NCBI GenBank assembly: GCA_947259705.1
Contig: CAMYNL010000011.1
Coordinates: 23,292-87,291, forward strand
Length of the DNA stretch: 64,000 nt
Reading direction: 5' to 3'
DNA from: an uncultured Gammaproteobacteria bacterium
GTDB lineage: Bacteria; Pseudomonadota; Gammaproteobacteria; Arenicellales; JAANXG01
The translations under genes were made by a program, and so were the position numbers. Below, piece by piece: positions 27,200 to 35,486 of the stretch (the stretch's first letter is position 1; each line of letters opens with the position of its first letter). The notes beneath the pieces are model-generated. The model did no database searches. It was not told the DNA's origin and was given only the letters and a program-made list of their open reading frames with translations.

Positions 27200-28075
27200 T
27201 CAATCGACGCAATGCTCGTCCTCCACCTGTACCGTCGAATGAGCGATTCCGAAGCGGTTCGAGAGGATGCATTTGACTTCCTTCAAGATACCGACGTGGT
27301 TGGAAGATGGGACCGCGTCGATATGCATGGTGATCAACGGGCGTTCCGGTGTCAGCGCCCACAGGTGAACATGGTGCACATCGCGAACGCCCTCGACCTC
27401 GTCGATCAGGGTGGTCCGCAACAGGTCCACGTCCATGTCCGGTGGTGTGCCCTCGAGAAGGATATGCGCGGACTGCCGCACGATGATCCAGGCGCTGCGC
27501 AGGATGAGCAAAGCTACCAGTATCGACAGGATGGGGTCCGCCTGCATCCACCCCGTCACTAGGATGACGCCGGCCGCGACGATCGCGGCAACAGAACCCA
27601 GAAGGTCGCCCAGTACATGAATGCTAGCGGCGCGAACATTGAGGCTCATGGAACGAGGACTATGCAGGATGACGAAGACGGCGACATTTACGAGTAGGCC
27701 CGTTGCCGCGACGACTATCATCAGCATGCCATCCACCGGACGTGGTTCGAGCAGCCTGGAAACGGCTTCGAAGCCGATCCACGCGACCACTGCCATAAAG
27801 GCAACGCCGTTGATGAATGCGGCCAGTATCTGCAGCCGGTGGTAGCCGTATGAACGGAGATGGTCGGCAGGCTTGTCGGAGATACGTGCAGCGAGCCAAG
27901 CGAGACCCAGCGCTGCCGAGTCAGTCAGCATGTGGCCGGCGTCAGCGAGCAGCGCCAGGGATCCCGACAGGACCCCACCGACAACCTCCACCAGCATGAA
28001 TATGGCGGTCAGGAGCAATGCCCAACGTAGCTGTTTCTCATCAAGCGTATGGCGATGTTTGTCGGTATGCGGCAT
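27200..28075 (-). CDS. Cation diffusion facilitator (Zn2+/divalent metal exporter)
   Basis: A 291-residue CDF antiporter with six transmembrane segments and a C-terminal cytoplasmic metallochaperone-like domain. The transport site is intact: HMLTDSAAL in TM2 and HVLGDLLGS in TM5, the HxxxD pairs of Zn-preferring ZitB/CzcD types. The start region is His-rich (MPHTDKHRH). The C-terminal domain has HHVHLWAL and ends VQVEDEHCVD, typical of ZitB relatives. The frame extends up to 28132 but overlaps the preceding gene; ATG 28075 lies 10 bases after that gene's stop, so the two are probably co-transcribed. It exports Zn2+ (perhaps Cd2+/Co2+) from the cytoplasm. Confidence 0.9.
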   Translation of the reverse strand: MPHTDKHRHTLDEKQLRWALLLTAIFMLVEVVGGVLSGSLALLADAGHMLTDSAALGLAWLAARISDKPADHLRSYGYHRLQILAAFINGVAFMAVVAWIGFEAVSRLLEPRPVDGMLMIVVAATGLLVNVAVFVILHSPRSMSLNVRAASIHVLGDLLGSVAAIVAAGVILVTGWMQADPILSILVALLILRSAWIIVRQSAHILLEGTPPDMDVDLLRTTLIDEVEGVRDVHHVHLWALTPERPLITMHIDAVPSSNHVGILKEVKCILSNRFGIAHSTVQVEDEHCVD

Positions 28076-28085
28076 CGTAAGGCGC

Positions 28086-29099
28086 TCAGCGATCGGTAAA
28101 AAGGGTTCTTTTGAATACCAGTCGCGTGTCATTCACATCGAACATCAGGATGTCGTCGCGACCCGTCAATTCACTTACGAAGACGTGACCGTCAAAGCGG
28201 CTGAAATAATACGGATTACCTCGAAACGACATCTGGTCATAGACGGATTGACATTTGTCCTCTGGAAGGTCTAGTAGCGAATCGCAGCGGATTATGATGT
28301 TATTGGTGACGGTAATGTAGTAGGCGCCACCAACTCGCAGGATGTCGTTCATGCTTTGGTAGGGCGCCGGGACATGCAGCGAGTATAAAACTTCGTAACT
28401 GCTGTCAACATAGTCGGCCACAGTGAGCATGCGAGGTCCCGAGACAAAGATCATCTTGTCGTCTACGATGCCGAATGAACGCGTGTAGGACTGACCCAGG
28501 AAGGGAAGTTTCTTTGTGTGTTTTTCAACCAGACCGTTGTCTTCAGCGACGAGTTTCGTAATCGCCTGCGACTCCGAGGCACGAATATAGAAGGCGCTGG
28601 TGTAGGGGTCGTAGCGCACCCGATGGGGCCTGGCCCCGATGTTGCGTACGGTCTGGGTGAGCAGGAAACCGCCTCTGTGCCGTTGATAGACCTTGATCTC
28701 GTGCGCATCTGTGTTGTCTACCACGAAGTAACGGCCATCAGATGCAATGGAGTGCGGACGGGAAAGACTGTCGTCGGGTATCTGCCAGTCATGTAGGGGC
28801 GCGGACAGATAGGAACTGTACAAAACCCGATTGTTGTAGCAGTCGACAATGAAGTACCGGTCGCCGATTTTCTCAATATAAGTGGGCAGATAGAGCCGAT
28901 CGGGCTTGAAAGTCCGCTTTACTAGACCCGAGTCGATGGTCACCTGGCTGGCGAATTGTGATTCACCAGTGAGTGCGTCGGGGATTGACGGTGGCGCCGG
29001 CTCGAGAGCGCGCGATCCGACGTTCCGGCCCAGCACCAGCCCGACGGTCAGGGCTGTGCCTGCGACCGGCAGAAAATTGAACCAGGGGCGATCACTCAC
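28086..29099 (-). CDS. Membrane-anchored beta-propeller-like protein of unknown function
   Basis: A 337-residue protein that I do not recognise as a named family. Residues 8-24 are a hydrophobic anchor or signal (LPVAGTALTVGLVLG). The rest consists of repeating strands of the form DRYFIVDCYNNRVLY, GRYFVVDNTDAHEIKVY, AFYIRASESQAITKL, KMIFVSGPRMLTV and HVFVSELTGRDDILMF, spaced about 45 residues apart, which suggests a six- or seven-bladed propeller similar to NHL/SMP-30 folds. The start is GTG 29099, preceded by GGAAGG. It lies directly upstream of the CDF gene, so an envelope role tied to metal handling is possible but only inferred. Confidence 0.7.
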   Translation of the reverse strand: MSDRPWFNFLPVAGTALTVGLVLGRNVGSRALEPAPPSIPDALTGESQFASQVTIDSGLVKRTFKPDRLYLPTYIEKIGDRYFIVDCYNNRVLYSSYLSAPLHDWQIPDDSLSRPHSIASDGRYFVVDNTDAHEIKVYQRHRGGFLLTQTVRNIGARPHRVRYDPYTSAFYIRASESQAITKLVAEDNGLVEKHTKKLPFLGQSYTRSFGIVDDKMIFVSGPRMLTVADYVDSSYEVLYSLHVPAPYQSMNDILRVGGAYYITVTNNIIIRCDSLLDLPEDKCQSVYDQMSFRGNPYYFSRFDGHVFVSELTGRDDILMFDVNDTRLVFKRTLFTDR

Positions 29100-29860
29100 T
29101 ATGGAGCCTTCCCGTCACAGATCTTATCGGCGGGACCCCGAAAGTATGAACGCCGATGCAGGTCAATCAGCCCGGGAGGCGACAGCGCATGGAACGCCTC
29201 GTAAACCTCAGTACCTTGCCTATACTCGCGCACGGCATGTTGCTTGGCTGCGCTAACAATCATACGGCGAATTGTAACGCGGCCGCGCAACTAACAGCGA
29301 CAAGGAACGCCGTTCGGAAAGAGGCGGTATCGCGGCGGGTCCGGGTCTACGGCCTACCGCGAAGAGATCAGCGTCCCAACATGGAGGGGACGGTTACGTA
29401 CAAATCGGGCGTCGGCGGCGTCAGCGCGCGCTGGCTATGGCGAGTATGCCGCGGCGTAACGCCACGCTGGAAATCAAGAGGGTTCCGACCGCTGCTACGG
29501 CAAGCGCACACAACAGCGCGTAGACGTGATAAGCCCTGCCGGGGCGGGTAGCTTGAGTCTTGCGGTCATTTCATGGCACCTTTTTGCGTGCGTGGTAGCC
29601 TTGCTGGCGCTCCGTGGGCCTGAACACGGGCGCAGGATTATGGCGTTGCTTCTTTGCCGGAGTATTTCCGGGCTGCCGCGACAGGTTGCAATTGTTAACG
29701 CGGTCCCGGCCAGGACGTCCGCCCGCTGGCAGGGCGGGACGCGCAGGCCCTTCCCGGGCGATTCTCACCTATAATTCGACATGAGTATGACTGCTAGCGG
29801 TGGGGATCGAGTCTCAAGAACCGCGTGTTAGCCGGTAGAACAAGCTAGGGAACAAGAATC
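29100..29860. other. 760-base gap with gene-like remnants
   Basis: No intact gene. On the minus strand near 29432-29580 a frame encodes a single hydrophobic helix (YALLCALAVAAVGTLLIS) ending at a stop, but it lacks a start codon in frame; an ATG in the neighbouring frame with AGGTG upstream suggests a frameshifted small membrane protein. A plus-strand frame from about 29189 begins like a lipoprotein (GMLLGC) but degenerates. A -10-like TATAAT at 29770-29775 probably belongs to the FHA gene promoter. Confidence 0.35.
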
Positions 29861-30436
29861 ATGAGCAAGAAGCCACGCCCAGACAACACCCCCGAAAAGA
29901 AAGAGTCGGAGGCAGCAGGTCCGCAGGGCACCATGTTCATCCGGATGACCGACCTTCAAGGCCGGGAGGAGCCGGCCAAACTTTCAGCCGGATTTTCGTC
30001 CTATGCGGTACTTGTCGGTATCAGCGAACCATGCAGGGGCGAGCATTTCAAACTGAAGACCGACCGCATTACCGTAGGCAGTAAGGCGGATGCTGGTAAC
30101 GATATAGTGATCTCCGAATCCACCGTGTCCTTCATGCATGCACGTCTCATTCGCGAGCAGGGCCAGTGGAGAATACTCAATATCCTGTCCACCAATGGCA
30201 CTTTTGTTAATGGAAGGAAGATTATCGAGGCCCCGGTTCGGCATGGTGACCGGGTCCGGTTCGGAGCTGTGGAATTCGTGTTCCAGGATTCAGCCGATGA
30301 TACGGCGCATGGGGTCGGCCCTGGCGACCAGGAACCGTCAACGCCACCTCGTCGATTGCCCGAATACAATTTGTGGTGGTTTGCGCTGGTGATTGTGGTG
30401 GCGGCGCTCACGTTATTGTTGTTTGCTCTGGCATAG
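29861..30436 (+). CDS. FHA-domain protein with C-terminal membrane anchor
   Basis: A 191-residue protein. Residues about 63-140 form an FHA phosphothreonine-binding domain, with the conserved VGSKADAGNDIVI (the GR.. region is here GS), SESTVSFMHARL (S/H pair) and STNGTFVNG. Residues 168-190 (WWFALVIVVAALTLLLFAL) are a membrane anchor, so the domain faces the cytoplasm. Before the FHA part lies a 60-residue region of unclear fold. FHA proteins bind partners phosphorylated by Ser/Thr kinases; no kinase gene is near. The ATG is 11 bases after GGGAAC. It is followed by a terminator at 30518. Confidence 0.85.
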   Translation: MSKKPRPDNTPEKKESEAAGPQGTMFIRMTDLQGREEPAKLSAGFSSYAVLVGISEPCRGEHFKLKTDRITVGSKADAGNDIVISESTVSFMHARLIREQGQWRILNILSTNGTFVNGRKIIEAPVRHGDRVRFGAVEFVFQDSADDTAHGVGPGDQEPSTPPRRLPEYNLWWFALVIVVAALTLLLFALA

Positions 30437-30517
30437 CCCGGGCCTGCGGGATAACGCCCCAAAGTGGGATCTGACCCCGCTTCTTGATTTGCCTTTCAAT
30501 CGGCTCGCAGACGCGAT

Positions 30518-30541
30518 ACCCTGTTTGAGTCAGGGTTTTTT
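30518..30541 (+). terminator. Rho-independent terminator after the FHA gene
   Basis: A six-base-pair stem, ACCCTG and CAGGGT, around a seven-base loop (TTTGAGT) runs directly into a run of T from 30536 to 30541. It lies 81 bases past the FHA stop and just ahead of the next gene, separating the two transcripts. Confidence 0.75.
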
Positions 30542-30554
30542 CAGCGAGCCGAGC

Positions 30555-30953
30555 ATGTCGACTGCCCGTGTTTTCATTGTCTGCCTGCAAATCATCGCTG
30601 CGCTTGCGGCGCTGCCTGTGTCGGTGCATGCCCAGACCTCGGGAGGACTCTCTGCGAGGCCAGGTATGAGTGCTGTCCGCGGCGCGACGGGTCTGCGGCC
30701 GTTGCGAGGCGGAAGTTCTGTGATAGGGGACGGCATGGGCGGCTTTACTATCTACAATTCCACGGGTGCCACGCGCCATATCGGCGGCGCGTCGGTACCC
30801 GGTGGGATATACGACGCGCAGGGTAGCCGCTATCAGGTCATCGAGGACGGGCAGGGAAACCTGGATGTTCATGGACCGGCCGGTACCCGCAAAGTGATTC
30901 GAACCCGGCGTCAAGGTGCGGCCGACACGTCGCGAACCGAGTCGGCGGAGTGA
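30555..30953 (+). CDS. Small secreted Gly-rich protein of unknown function
   Basis: A 132-residue protein. Residues 1-26 are a signal peptide (VFIVCLQIIAALAALPVSVHAQ). The mature part is Gly/Ser/Arg-rich with short beta-like repeats (GGFTIYNSTGATRHIGG, GGIYDAQGSRYQVIEDGQG) and ends in a basic, Ser/Glu-containing tail. No known domain is recognised. The frame extends back to 30393 through the FHA gene end and the terminator, so the ATG at 30555 is the likely start; the ribosome binding site is weak. Confidence 0.6.
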   Translation: MSTARVFIVCLQIIAALAALPVSVHAQTSGGLSARPGMSAVRGATGLRPLRGGSSVIGDGMGGFTIYNSTGATRHIGGASVPGGIYDAQGSRYQVIEDGQGNLDVHGPAGTRKVIRTRRQGAADTSRTESAE

Positions 30954-31471
30954 CCACCGTACACAGCGGGATCGTCCCGCGGTTCTTGCTTGGAGGCCCC
31001 AGCGCGCCGCGCGAATCCACCGCCGGCCCGGTTGGCGTGTCCTCTCCCGGCGTCTGCAGATTCTGACGGCCTCCCGGGTGCCCGTGTCACGGCCGTCACG
31101 ATAGCGCAGTTTTCCCTGCGACCCGGCCAGCCAGGCGCCTTGTGATCAGCAGTCATGAATCTTGGCATGGTACTTGCGGAGCCGTTTGGCATCAGGAAAA
31201 TGCAACATGGAGAAAACGGCAGGGATGTCGGGAACTTCGGGCAGAATGCGAGCAGGCGTCCCAGCGTACGATGGGGGACAATTCGCCAAGCACTCTGTCC
31301 ACCGCGGCGACATTTCGCCGTTCTATGCAAGGGACGGAGGTCAACATCTGATGTCCCGCCGCGACTATCGCATGCACAGATACCGCCGCCAGCGGTTTTG
31401 CTTGCCGCTGTCGCCGGCCGGCGTCCGGCGACCTCGCCGACAACACCAACAACGAGACCAGAGAATCAACC
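30954..31471. other. Leader/promoter region of the pyruvate dehydrogenase operon
   Basis: About 500 bases with no convincing gene. A plus-strand frame (31155-31475) overlaps the aceE start as ATGA, but its sequence is Arg/Pro-rich and unlike a protein. A sigma-54-like promoter lies at 31163-31177. A PdhR-type operator is not obvious. Confidence 0.4.
31163..31177 (+). promoter_or_regulatory. Possible sigma-54 (RpoN) promoter upstream of aceE
   Basis: The sequence TGGCATG-GTAC-TTGC matches the RpoN consensus TGGCACG-N4-TTGC at all but one position with exact spacing between the GG and GC elements. It would start transcription near 31190, about 280 bases before aceE. No enhancer-binding protein gene or paired upstream activator sites were recognised, so chance occurrence is possible. 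Confidence 0.35.
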
Positions 31472-34144
31472 ATGAAAGCGGTAGACCCACATCAAGACAT
31501 CGATCCACAAGAGACCCAGGAATGGCAGGAAGCGATAGACGTCGTCATCGATCGTGAAGGCGCCGCGCGCGCACAGTACCTGATCAAGAAGGCCATTGAC
31601 ACCGCCTATGCGGCGGGGGCGGAACCGCCGGCGACTTCACGCACACCCTACCTCAATACCATCCCGGTTACGGTGGAGCCCGCCTACCCGGGAGACGAGA
31701 AGACGGAGAAGCGGCTTTATGCGGCTATACGCTGGAACGCCATGGCCATGGTGGTGGCGGCAAACCGCAAACCCGGAGAAGTAGGTGGACATATTGCCAG
31801 CTTCCAGTCGGCGGCGACCCTGTATGAGACTGGCTTCAACCATTTCTGGCGTGGGCCCGAATCGGAAGGCGGCGCCGACATGATCTTTATACAGGGTCAC
31901 TCGGCACCCGGAATCTACGCCCGCGCCTTCCTGGAAGGGCGTATCAGCAAGCGGCAGATCGAGAATTTCCGACGCGAGGTAGACGGCAATGGCATCGCCT
32001 CCTACCCGCACCCCTGGCTGATGCCTGAGTTCTGGCAGTTTCCCACCGTGTCGATGGGACTGGGCCCGATCATGGCGATTTACCAGGCCCGGTTCATGAA
32101 GTACCTGCAGCACCGCGAACTCATCCCGGCCACCAACCGCAAGGTGTGGGCCTTTCTTGGCGACGGCGAAACCGACGAGCCCGAATCCCAGGGCGCGATC
32201 GCCCTGGCGGTACGGGAGAAGCTGGACAACCTGGTGTTCGTCATCAACTGCAACCTGCAGCGTCTCGATGGCCCGGTACGCGGCAACAGCAAGATCATCC
32301 AGGAGCTGGAAGGCAACTTCCGCGGCGCCGGCTGGAACGTCATCAAGGTCATATGGGGCTCCGGTTGGGACAAGCTGCTGGCGCAGGACCACAATGGTCT
32401 GCTCCGCAAGCGCATGGAGGAATGCGTCGACGGCGAGTACCAGAATTTCAAGGCAAAGGGCGGCGGCTATATACGTGAGCACTTCTTCGGCAAGTACCCG
32501 GAGCTGAAGAAGATGGTCGAGCACATGAGCGACGACGAGATCTACTACGACCTGGTGCGTGGCGGACACGATGCCAGGAAGGTTCATGCCGCCTACGATG
32601 TGGCAATGAAGACCGAGGACAGGCCGACGCTGATCCTGGCCAAGACCGTCAAGGGATACGGCATGGGCCTCGGTGGAGAGGGACAAAACATCACCCACCA
32701 GCAGAAGAAGCTTGGGGAAGATCACCTCAAGCACTTCGCCTCGCGTTTTGCGGTTCCGGTGACTGAGGACCAGATTACCGGTGCCGAACTTTACCAACCG
32801 GCGGAGGATTCTCCCGAGATCAAGTATCTGCATGAGCGCCGCCGCGCCCTGGGCGGCTATCTGCCGAGCCGGCGGACGCGGGGGGATGACCTGAACATAC
32901 CCGAGCTATCGCTGTTCGACGCGCTGTTAAAGGGAACGGGTGAGCGCACCATGTCCACAACCATGGCACTGGTGCGTATCCTGGTGGCCATCGCACGAAA
33001 CAAGGAGATCGGGGGGCGCCTGGTGCCTATCGTTCCGGACGAGGCGCGTACCTTTGGCATGGAAGGCATGTTTCGACAGATCGGTATCTATGCGCCGGAA
33101 GGCCAGTTGTACACCCCAATGGATGCAAAGGACATCATGCCCTATAGGGAGGACCGGAAGGGCCAGATGCTGCAGGAAGGTATCAACGAGGCCGGTGCGA
33201 TTTCATCCTGGATCGCGGCGGCTACGGCTTACAGCAACTACGGTCTGACCATGATGCCCTTCTATATCTTCTACTCCATGTTCGGCTTTCAGCGCGTCGG
33301 CGACTTCGCCTGGGCGGCCGGCGATATGCAGGCACGCGGGTTCCTGATCGGGGGAACCGCCGGCCGCACTACGCTCAATGGCGAGGGCCTGCAGCATGAG
33401 GACGGCCACAGCCAGCTGTTTGCCGAGTTTATTCCCAGCTGCGTGTCGTATGACCCGACTTTCCATTACGAGCTGGCGGTGATCATCCACGACGGCATGC
33501 GGCGCATGTTCCAGGAACAGGAGAACATTTTCTATTACATCACCACCATGAACGAAAACTACTCACATCCGGACATGCCCGCCGGTGCGGAACAGGGGAT
33601 CATAAAGGGGCTTTACCGGCTGCACGAAGGCGAAGGCAAGAAGGGAGTGACGCGGGTGCAGCTCCTCGGTTGCGGCACCATCCTGCGCGAAGCCATTGCT
33701 GCCGCCGAGCTGTTGCGGGACGATTTTGGCGTCGCTGCCGATGTATGGAGTGCACCCAGTTTCAATGAACTGGCCAGAGACGGCCGCGACGTCGAGCGTT
33801 GGAACCGGCTGCATCCGGAAGCGCCGCCCCGGGTCAGCTGGGTGCAAACCTGCCTGCAGGACAGCGCCGGCCCCATAATCGCTGCCACTGACTATATGCG
33901 CTCCTTCGCCGAGCAGATACGAGCTTATGTACCACGGCGCTACAGCGTACTGGGAACCGACGGCTACGGTCGATCCGACAGCCGGGAGAACCTGCGCCGA
34001 TTCTTTGAAGTGGATCGCTACCACATCGTGGTGGCGGCGCTGAAAGCCCTGGCCGACGACGGGCAGCTGGAGGCAAAGACGGTTTCGCAGGCAATCGCCA
34101 AGTACGGCATCGATCCCGAGACGCCGAACCCGGTAACCGTGTAA
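31472..34144 (+). CDS. aceE: Pyruvate dehydrogenase E1 component, homodimeric type
   Basis: An 890-residue thiamine-diphosphate enzyme that decarboxylates pyruvate and reductively acetylates lipoyl groups of E2. The size and layout match E. coli AceE: FWRGPESEGGADMIFIQGHS near residues 125-144, PTVSMGLGPI near 191-200, the ThDP motif GDGETDEPES near 230-239 and NCNLQRLDGPVRGN near 260-273. The C-terminal half has the transketolase-like TNGEG-type segment LNGEGLQHEDGHS near 635. It is the first gene of a four-gene operon (aceF follows after 25 bp). The ATG is preceded by a weak GAGA. Confidence 0.97.
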   Translation: MKAVDPHQDIDPQETQEWQEAIDVVIDREGAARAQYLIKKAIDTAYAAGAEPPATSRTPYLNTIPVTVEPAYPGDEKTEKRLYAAIRWNAMAMVVAANRKPGEVGGHIASFQSAATLYETGFNHFWRGPESEGGADMIFIQGHSAPGIYARAFLEGRISKRQIENFRREVDGNGIASYPHPWLMPEFWQFPTVSMGLGPIMAIYQARFMKYLQHRELIPATNRKVWAFLGDGETDEPESQGAIALAVREKLDNLVFVINCNLQRLDGPVRGNSKIIQELEGNFRGAGWNVIKVIWGSGWDKLLAQDHNGLLRKRMEECVDGEYQNFKAKGGGYIREHFFGKYPELKKMVEHMSDDEIYYDLVRGGHDARKVHAAYDVAMKTEDRPTLILAKTVKGYGMGLGGEGQNITHQQKKLGEDHLKHFASRFAVPVTEDQITGAELYQPAEDSPEIKYLHERRRALGGYLPSRRTRGDDLNIPELSLFDALLKGTGERTMSTTMALVRILVAIARNKEIGGRLVPIVPDEARTFGMEGMFRQIGIYAPEGQLYTPMDAKDIMPYREDRKGQMLQEGINEAGAISSWIAAATAYSNYGLTMMPFYIFYSMFGFQRVGDFAWAAGDMQARGFLIGGTAGRTTLNGEGLQHEDGHSQLFAEFIPSCVSYDPTFHYELAVIIHDGMRRMFQEQENIFYYITTMNENYSHPDMPAGAEQGIIKGLYRLHEGEGKKGVTRVQLLGCGTILREAIAAAELLRDDFGVAADVWSAPSFNELARDGRDVERWNRLHPEAPPRVSWVQTCLQDSAGPIIAATDYMRSFAEQIRAYVPRRYSVLGTDGYGRSDSRENLRRFFEVDRYHIVVAALKALADDGQLEAKTVSQAIAKYGIDPETPNPVTV

Positions 34145-34169
34145 CGACGACGATTTGGGGAAACAGCTC

Positions 34170-35441
34170 ATGAGCACCAAAGAGATCTTTGTGCCCGACA
34201 TCGGGGATTTCAGCGATGTCGATATTATAGAAGTTCTGGTGTCGCCGGGTGACCAGGTCGCCGTCGATGATGCGCTCATCACCCTGGAGAGCGACAAGGC
34301 TTCCATGGACGTTCCCTCGTCGGGTGCGGGGACCGTAAAGGAAGTCCGGGTCAGCGTGGGTGACAAGGTGTCCGAAGGTGATTTGATCCTGCTGCTGGAA
34401 GGGACCGGTGACGCCGAGGTCGCGGCACTAGAGGATACGACACGTACCGCGCCGCCCGCTGCCCTCGATGTCGGGGAAACGGCTCCGGCTGCGCCGCCAC
34501 CGGCGGCATCCGGCGTATCCTTCGATCGTGTTCACGCCAGCCCATCAGTTCGGCGAGTTGCCCGCGAACGCGGCATTGACCTGAACCAGCTCTCAGGCAG
34601 TGGCCGCAAGGGCCGAATAACCAGGCAGGACGTTGAACAGTTCGCGCAGGGCGGCCAGGCTACGGCTGCCGCTGCACCGACGACGACGCCGGCGGGTATT
34701 CCGGCGGGTATTCCGGCGGTTCCGGCGGTGGATTTCACCAAGTTCGGTGAAGTCGAAACCCAGGCCTTGAGCAAGATCAAACGCCTCACGGGCGTCAACC
34801 TGAGCCGGGCCTGGTTGAACGTGCCGCACGTTACCCATCACGACGAGACCGACATTACCGATGTCGAGTCATTCCGCAAGTCCCTCAAGGCCGAAGCCGA
34901 GAAGATGGGGGTACGGGTCACGCTGCTGAGTTTCTTCATGAAGGCATGCGCCGCCACACTGAAGTCGTTCCCGACCTTCAACGCGTCGCTGGACCCCGGC
35001 GGTGAGAATCTGGTCCTGAAAAAGTACTGCCACATCGGCATCGCTGTTGATACCCCCAATGGCCTGGTCGTGCCGGTGGTGCGCGACGTCGATCAGAAGG
35101 GGCTCTACGACCTGTCTGCCGAGCTGGCGGAAATCAGCGTCAAGGCCCGGGACAAGAAGCTCAAGCCCGGTGATATGCAGGGTGGCAGCTTTACCATCTC
35201 CAGCCTGGGCGGCATCGGCGGCACTGCCTTCACGCCGATCGTCAACGCCCCCGAAGTGGCCATCCTGGGCCTGACCCGATCGCAGATGAAACCGGTCTGG
35301 AACGGCAGTGAGTTCGTGCCACGCCTCATGCAGCCGATGTCATTGTCCTACGATCACCGGGTCATTGACGGCGCGCAAGCGGCACGGTTCGTAAAGCACC
35401 TCGGTGCCTTAATGAATGACATTCGGCTGCTGCTGACCTGA
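34170..35441 (+). CDS. aceF: Pyruvate dehydrogenase E2, dihydrolipoamide acetyltransferase
   Basis: A 423-residue E2 core. Domains in order: one lipoyl domain (residues 1-80, Lys43 in ESDKAS), an Ala/Pro linker, an E1/E3-binding domain (about 119-155, SPSVRRVARERGIDLNQL), a second linker with the repeated IPAG unit (near 175-185), and the acetyltransferase domain with SYDHRVIDG near residue 394-402 containing the catalytic His and Asp. Having one lipoyl domain is fewer than E. coli's three. The frame opens at TTG 34155, but ATG 34170 after GGGGAAA starts exactly at the lipoyl domain. Confidence 0.96.
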   Translation: MSTKEIFVPDIGDFSDVDIIEVLVSPGDQVAVDDALITLESDKASMDVPSSGAGTVKEVRVSVGDKVSEGDLILLLEGTGDAEVAALEDTTRTAPPAALDVGETAPAAPPPAASGVSFDRVHASPSVRRVARERGIDLNQLSGSGRKGRITRQDVEQFAQGGQATAAAAPTTTPAGIPAGIPAVPAVDFTKFGEVETQALSKIKRLTGVNLSRAWLNVPHVTHHDETDITDVESFRKSLKAEAEKMGVRVTLLSFFMKACAATLKSFPTFNASLDPGGENLVLKKYCHIGIAVDTPNGLVVPVVRDVDQKGLYDLSAELAEISVKARDKKLKPGDMQGGSFTISSLGGIGGTAFTPIVNAPEVAILGLTRSQMKPVWNGSEFVPRLMQPMSLSYDHRVIDGAQAARFVKHLGALMNDIRLLLT

Positions 35442-35486
35442 GCCATCGGTGCGCGAGCAAACGACAAACAGATTGGGTGAACGACA

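Noticed and set aside
26930..27562. Plus-strand frame of 210 codons near the CDF gene
   Set aside because: Its second half is antisense to the CDF gene and its first half matches nothing.
29156..29551. Plus-strand frame with a lipoprotein-like beginning
   Set aside because: A lipobox-like GMLLGC appears, but the rest is Arg-rich and unlike a protein, so a real lipoprotein gene is not supported.
31155..31475. Frame overlapping the aceE start as ATGA
   Set aside because: Arg/Pro-rich, no family resemblance; the overlap is coincidental.
34689..34730. Tandem repeat of about 12 bases (ccggcgggtatt)
   Set aside because: It simply encodes the flexible IPAG linker in aceF and is not a separate element.
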